From: Branchiostoma floridae
Lineage: Eukaryota; Chordata; Leptocardii; Amphioxiformes; Branchiostomatidae
Assembly: GCF_000003815.2 (NCBI RefSeq)
Contig: NC_049995.1
Span: 1,268,587 to 1,332,586, forward strand
Length of the DNA stretch: 64,000 bases
Direction of reading: 5' to 3'
Both the position numbers and the translations under genes were made by a program. The notes below the pieces were generated by a model that worked only from the letters and a program-made list of their open reading frames with translations, had not been told where the DNA came from and did not search any database. Positions 58,971 to 64,000 of this stretch are shown here, piece by piece (position 1 is the first letter of the stretch; every line of letters begins with the position of its first letter).

Positions 58971-59569
58971 TTATGTCATACTCACCCGAGAAACCAAATG
59001 TTTCAATATGAAATGCACCAGAAGTTGAGAAAATTGTAATTGTAGCGTCCTTATCCGGTATTCGATTTTTTCAACTCGGCCCAACTTTGTTCAATGTACT
59101 TTTATTTTCACGGTGTTCACGGTGATGACTGTAACGTGCACTTATCATTACTGATAACAAATAATTTAAAAGACTTTTTTATGTGCAACTGTTGCCACCG
59201 TGAACATTTAGTTCCGAGAACAAGTTAAAGTTTCTCAGAACGTGAAAGTTTGGTACCGAGAAGATAAAGTGAATTACAGTAGTTCGATTCACTCAAAGGA
59301 AGCCTGTGTGATACACCTTCAAAGCATGTATGATACAGAAAGTTATCACACGGTCCGGAACACCTGTATGGAACGTTTGTGTGGCCCAGGTATGACATAA
59401 ACAACCATACGCAGGCATCTAAAGATGAAGCTATTTATCGTCCTGCCAACTACGTAGATTGTAGTTTTGTGAGCTGTTTATTATGAAATCGCACGGCAGC
59501 AGGAGGAATATGTGGATCTCTGCAGAAGGCTTTTGGCATCTTGCATAACTTTAAGTTTACAAGTTCTCC

Positions 59570-59750
59570 GGATGATTGCGGGACGTTCCGAACTTGCGAC
59601 AGTCGTATTGAGGTCACCTGAGTTAGCGTTGAATGACAGCCACTTCAGACTCTTGAGATTTAGCCCTGCCTATTGTAACCCTCTCAAAATTAAAAGAGAA
59701 GAGAAAGTAGTCGGCCCACCCAATAATAATAATAATGATCTTTATTGCAT
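59570..59750 (+). mobile_element. SINE 3' end fragment
   Basis: GTCGTATTGAGGTCACCTGA, CAGACTCTTGAGATTTAGCC and CGGCCCACCCAATAATAATA match the 3' part of the SINE family, including its AAT-type tail. Confidence 0.7.
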
Positions 59751-60162
59751 GTTCATGCCCGTAGGCTAAATGCACAAATGACCACAAGTAGTCTAATGGG
59801 TGAAAAGGAATAAAAACAACTAAGCTTAATATACAGTAGTTTCAACTAGACTAATGGAAAATGATCTTAAATATCGTGTCTCCATATAGGACACAGCATA
59901 ATACAATACTATCGTTAATCGCTACATCTAATATTTTCTTCTCTCTTTTTGAAACTCGTGCGTTTATCCTTTAGAGGAGTATGGTTATGCCTGCCGGATT
60001 CTATATGTAAGGGATGGTCACTAATACGAAATTTACACAAAGCTCTACGATGTTACACGTAACAAGTAATTTTTTCAGAAAAAATCTGAGAGCCAAGAGA
60101 GTAAATTGTTGTCGCCTAACCATGATTATTTCCATAATATGATGTGCAGAAATTTGAGAAGA

Positions 60163-63100
60163 ATGAGAATCATCCAGCTGAAGTTGTGGCGCCTGTGCAG
60201 CTGTTTCACTGTCATCTTCAACTTCTTCAAACGGCTGCTGTGGAGGTCACATGGTCGACGGAACAGTGACACCCCTCTCCCCTCTCACAGCAGTGGTACG
60301 GTCCCAGTACAGGCCCCAACAGCTTCAGGGAATGAGGTAAAACACGCTGTGATTTAGTTTTTTCCCGATACCTATCTGCCATAAACACTGGAAATATGAG
60401 TGTTTGTGCTACGGCATTGTTTAAACCACAGCAAATTCTTCTGTTCCACTCATACATAGAATTGCTCTTGTCCTACATTATTTGCAAAATTGAATGAATA
60501 TGATATAGATATATGGTACAAGTCTAACTTATCACTCACTCACATGTCCTTATATGGCACAAGTCTAACTTATCACACTCTCATGTCCTTATATGGCACA
60601 AGTCTAACGTATCACACTCACATGTCCTTATATGGCACAAGTCTAACTTATCACTCACTCACATGTCCTTATATGGCACAAGTCTAACTTATCACTCACT
60701 CACATGTCCTTATATGGCACAAGTCTAACTTATCACACTCACATGTCCTTATATGGCAGCCAGAGCTCACCTCTTGGACAGACTGGGGTGATGGACCCAC
60801 CAGTGTGGAAGTGGTGCCCAGCAGTACACAGCATGATGAGGACCAACCTGAACCTGACTACTTCCAGGACATGGCACCACAGATTAAACGACCAACCAAG
60901 GTGAGCGTTACTTCCAGGACATGGCACCACAGATTAAACGACCAACCAAGGTGAGCGTTACTTCCAGGACATGGCACCACAGATTAAACGACCAACCAAG
61001 GTGAGCGTTACTTCCAGGACATGGCACCACAGATTAAACGACCAACCAAGGTGAGCGTTACTTCCAAGACATGACACCAGAGATTAAACGACCAACCAAG
61101 GTGAGCGTTACTTGCAGAACATGACACTGCAGATTAAACGAGCAACCAAGGTGAGCGTTACATCCAGGACATGGCACCACAGATTAAACGACCAACCAAG
61201 GTGAGCGTTACTTCCAAGACATGACACCAGAGATTAAACGACCAACCAAGGTGAGCGTTACTTGCAGAACATGACACTGCAGATTAAACGAGCAACCAAG
61301 GTGAGCGTTACATCCAGGACATGGCACCACAGATTAAACGACCAACCAAGGTGAGCGTTACTTCCAAGACATGACACCAGAGATTAAACGACCAACCAAG
61401 GTGAGCGTTACTTCCAGATTAAACGACCAACCAAGGTGAGCGTTACTTGCAGGACATGACACCGCAGATTAAACGACCAACCAAGGTTAGCGTTACATCC
61501 AGGACATGGCACCACAGATTAAACGACCAACCAAGGTGAGCGTTACTTCCAGATTAAACGACCAACCAAGGTGAGCGTTACTTCCAGGATATGACACTGC
61601 AGACCAAATGGCTAACAAAGGTGGTTGTTACTTCCAGCACACAGCACTGCAGATTATTTTTATAGGAACCCAAGATACTGAATCTGGATGTAACCTATAG
61701 AGTTTTTGTGCTGATTCAGACATGAAAAAATTGTTTTTTACAGAATTGTTGTCTGTGGTTTATATGGCAAAACATGTGTAATATGTATTGTAGCTTTTTG
61801 CTTAAAATGATGTAGTGAAGTAATAGCGCAACGAGGAAGAATTAGGGTCACTAATTGTTCCTTCAGTTCTGTATCATACATGATATCTATGAATCTCTCT
61901 GCAGATTGTAGTAAAGAAAAAACTTCATTCAGAGCCAATGGAGGACCTAGGGAGTCTGTCCAGCCGTCTGTCTGCAAGCACTGACGCAGGACTGTTACCT
62001 GTGGTGAGTAAACAAACAAACAAACAAACAAACCTGAATGGATGGGAGAAACAAATTTACAAATTCTTTTCAAGTCTATTCTCTGTCTGCCATGGCACTT
62101 AAATCAAAATTGTTGAATGTCAATACAATATAGTACTATTGGGCGTCTCAGACAGAATATTTATTGCTTGAAAATTGAGGCATGTTGGAATGGAGCCAAT
62201 CGTGTGGCAGACTATCACTTCTGTTACGTTTTTAATAGCAATGTTGGAAGCACAACATCAAGTTCTAGCATAAATATCCACGTGGTTGTTGAGTTATAAG
62301 GCCTCCCTACCTACATGTAGCACGGCTCGAGGGTGTGTCAAAGAAATGTCCGCTCCATATACAGAAGTTTGCACTTTCAAGAGAAATGTTCACTTACAAA
62401 GGAAGAAACGCCCACTTTCCAAGAGAAATGTACGCTTGAAAGTCGAGAAATGTCCACTTTTCTAGAGAGATGTACTCATTGGTCAGGGGGTGCTAGTATC
62501 ACCTGTGGCAGTATGTCTTACATGGAGAACAAAGTGATTGATAAAACCAGTCTGATTTATGCAGACATAATTCCAGCAGGTCACAGATACTCCTGATGAA
62601 TGGGTCTAGAGAGATGTCCAATGAAACATCCCCCAGTATAACACACTCCTGTGTATCTATACTGTACATACCTGTGGGTCCTGCACTACAGATCTCTCAA
62701 ACAGATACATGTATGGCAGACACACAAGATGTTCCAGTGGCATGCATGGCCGAATGACAAGCAACCTGGAGAATAACAAAAATGGTGACAATCTGGGCAC
62801 AGAGAGAAAAAAGCAACTTCATGCTCAGTGTATGTGATAAACTTGTGATCTATAACATTTGAATTTTTATGTTTATTGTTTATAATGTATGCCTGTTAAA
62901 CTGTTGTAAAGCATACATGTAGCACACAGATGTATTGTGAAGCTATGTAAACTATACAGAATGTCAACTTCACCTCCCACCCTACAAGACATTCCAATAG
63001 AAGCTAGCTAGGCATGGGAAAAAATGTTGTGTTTCCTGTTTCCTGACATACCCTAACATAGTGCCAACCCTAGACTTTTTTTGGGTAGGCAATGGAGTCA

Positions 63101-63673
63101 CATAGCTTCTAGTTACAATTTTTCATCAGCCTGCTTCCTATTGAAATAAAAACACCCCTTGTCCTATCTAATAAATAATGAATGATAAATGTATTATTAT
63201 GCACAACATTAAAGTTTGACATTGAAAGACAAGTGTCCTCACGCATTTCAGTTTACTTTGTTCAACTATGTCACACTAGAGTTTTGGCCAGCCTCAAAAA
63301 TATTACAAGGGAAAAAAAGAAGATAATCCATACCTACTGACACTGATTTTTTAAGGAGTGAAACAGGAAACACAACAGTTTTTCCTTGGCCCTAGTCATT
63401 TTCATTTTTCAGTGAGGAAATTGGTATGGTGATTGATTGTGATTGATTTCCCAGAGTTCGGAGCTGGAGACGTGGACGGATGACGGGAACGCGTGGGAAG
63501 AGGACGGGGACTCCATGCTGGCGTGGGAGGCGGAGGCAGCGATACGCGAGCAGCGACAGGCCGAACGCGAGAGGAGACACGCCGATCAGCAGCGCAGGAA
63601 ACAAGAGATGGAGGCACAGAGGGTCGCTAGGCAACAACAACAACATAGACTGGCAGTCAAACTTTCATCATAG
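60163..63673 (+). CDS. EBAG9: EBAG9 / RCAS1 orthologue, complete coding region
   Basis: Four coding exons: 60163-60336, 60760-60900, 61905-62003 and 63455-63673, all phase 0 with GT/AG, giving 210 residues (human about 213). The start at 60163 (MRIIQLKLWRLCSCF) aligns with the family N-terminus; an in-frame ATG at 60142 is possible. Residues 3-25 are a hydrophobic, Cys-containing amphipathic segment followed by basic residues, the Golgi/vesicle membrane anchor of the family. Residues 59-110 contain TSWTDWGDGPTSV and EPDYFQDMAP, followed by IVVKKK, as in vertebrate EBAG9. Residues 139-150 hold SSELETWTDDGNAWEE. Residues 160-205 are a charged, Gln/Arg-rich coiled coil, and the protein ends VKLSS. 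In vertebrates EBAG9 is a Golgi-associated adaptor that restrains regulated secretion; the same role is inferred here. Exon 2 is flanked by minisatellites that include its splice sites. Confidence 0.95.
60508..60759 (+). repeat. 40 bp minisatellite ending in the EBAG9 exon 2 splice acceptor
   Basis: Seven units of 39-41 bp (CAAGTCTAACTTATCACTCA then CTCACATGTCCTTATATGGCA). The last unit reads ATATGGCAG instead of ATATGGCAC, and that AG (60758-60759) is the acceptor of coding exon 2. Confidence 0.92.
60885..61655 (+). repeat. 50 bp minisatellite built from the EBAG9 exon 2 end and its splice donor
   Basis: Unit GTGAGCGTTACTTCCAG followed by 33 bp identical to the end of coding exon 2. Donor-type AAG|GTGAGC occurs at 60901, 60951, 61001, 61051, 61101, 61151, 61201, 61251, 61301, 61351, 61401, 61436, 61536 and 61571, with variants at 61486 (GTTAGC) and 61621 (GTGGTT). 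Two units are shortened to 35 bp. From 61051 a 150 bp higher-order triplet repeats. Confidence 0.96.
62330..62470 (+). repeat. Degenerate short repeat in EBAG9 intron 3
   Basis: Five imperfect copies of AGAAATGTCCACTTTCNNA-like sequence with a spacing of about 30 bp. The 87-codon frame here is a product of the repeat. Confidence 0.5.
63017..63385. mobile_element. TIR element in EBAG9 intron 3
   Basis: 26 bp arms 63017-63042 and 63360-63385 (GTTGTGTTTCCTGTTTC / GAAACAGGAAACACAAC) with one mismatch. A related end occurs at 26190-26219 in intron 10 of the kringle gene. The right arm ends only 69 bp before the acceptor of the last exon. Confidence 0.75.
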
Positions 63674-64000
63674 CAATATGCCAACTTTGTGTCTATGTTA
63701 TGTAGAAACTCATTCCTGTATTATATGTAGTGTCTTATGTCATCACAAAGTTTGAATGTCAATGTTGCAATATTACTCCATTGTCCTAGGTAGAAATTGG
63801 TTCTAGTATAGATAGAAGCTGATGTCGGTATGCATGAGGAAGAAGTCCTTTTACACAGTAAATGATCGATAACAGATCTGGATAATCAGAGTTCTACAGA
63901 AGACTTTTTACTTGTATATACTTGTAACAATATCACAGGACACAAAATCACATCATTATGACCAAAGAACAAAACAAAACAACAGCAGAATTATGTAGGT
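63674..64000 (+). other. EBAG9 3' untranslated region / flank
   Basis: AT-rich sequence after the TAG at 63671-63673. No AATAAA appears before the window ends, so the transcript end is probably outside. Confidence 0.5.

Overview
The window is eukaryotic genomic DNA from an invertebrate deuterostome, most probably a lancelet (Branchiostoma). The evidence is: short symmetric exons with consensus GT/AG borders in long AT-rich introns; lectin, hevein-like, kringle and TNFR-type shuffled secreted domains of the kind expanded in amphioxus; a clear EBAG9 (RCAS1) orthologue; and a dense load of tRNA- and 5S-derived SINEs, short inverted-repeat elements and satellites. The genus is an inference. No prokaryotic operon, CRISPR array or virus was recognised. 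Two runs of N (19298-19397, 52089-52207) are assembly gaps. All four gene loci found are on the + strand.

Region 1 (1-7194): the 3' part of a multi-exon gene for a Cys-rich / hevein-like / tandem F-type lectin (fucolectin) protein; its 5' end lies outside the window. Region 2 (7195-16499): intergenic, with foldback elements, a G-rich minisatellite, a 1.3 kb terminal-inverted-repeat element and microsatellites. Region 3 (16500-27941): a complete 13-exon gene whose splice phases all agree, giving 758 residues: signal peptide, kringle, short coiled coil, TNFR-like repeat split by an EGF domain, then three homologous C1q/TNF-like beta modules. Region 4 (27942-38203): intergenic, with a 1.4 kb GACA-type array, a 345 bp TIR element, a 287 bp tandem repeat and a Tc1/mariner relic.

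Region 5 (38204-46465): a decayed paralogue of the first gene. It starts with a signal-anchor exon and carries an in-frame TAA, a retroposed poly(A) insert inside a hevein-like exon (with a 15 bp target-site duplication), a missing half-lectin exon and a lost fucose-binding motif. Homology with the first locus continues more than 1.9 kb past the stop codon, so the two loci look like one segmental duplication. Region 6 (46466-57755): repeat territory with a 42 bp satellite (48.8-51.5 kb) and a 43 bp satellite (54.3-56.1 kb).

Region 7 (about 57770-63673): EBAG9, with a GC-rich candidate promoter and four coding exons (210 residues; the human protein is about 213). Its second coding exon lies between two minisatellites that contain that exon's own splice sites. 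The downstream one is a 50 bp unit holding the last 33 bp of the exon plus the 5' splice site, so 14 identical candidate splice donors lie in a row.

The most interesting items are the splice-site minisatellites in EBAG9, the kringle/TNFR/EGF/triple C1q-TNF architecture, the pseudogenised lectin paralogue caught with its retroposon insertion, and SINEs that share one body but carry either a tRNA-like or a 5S-like head.
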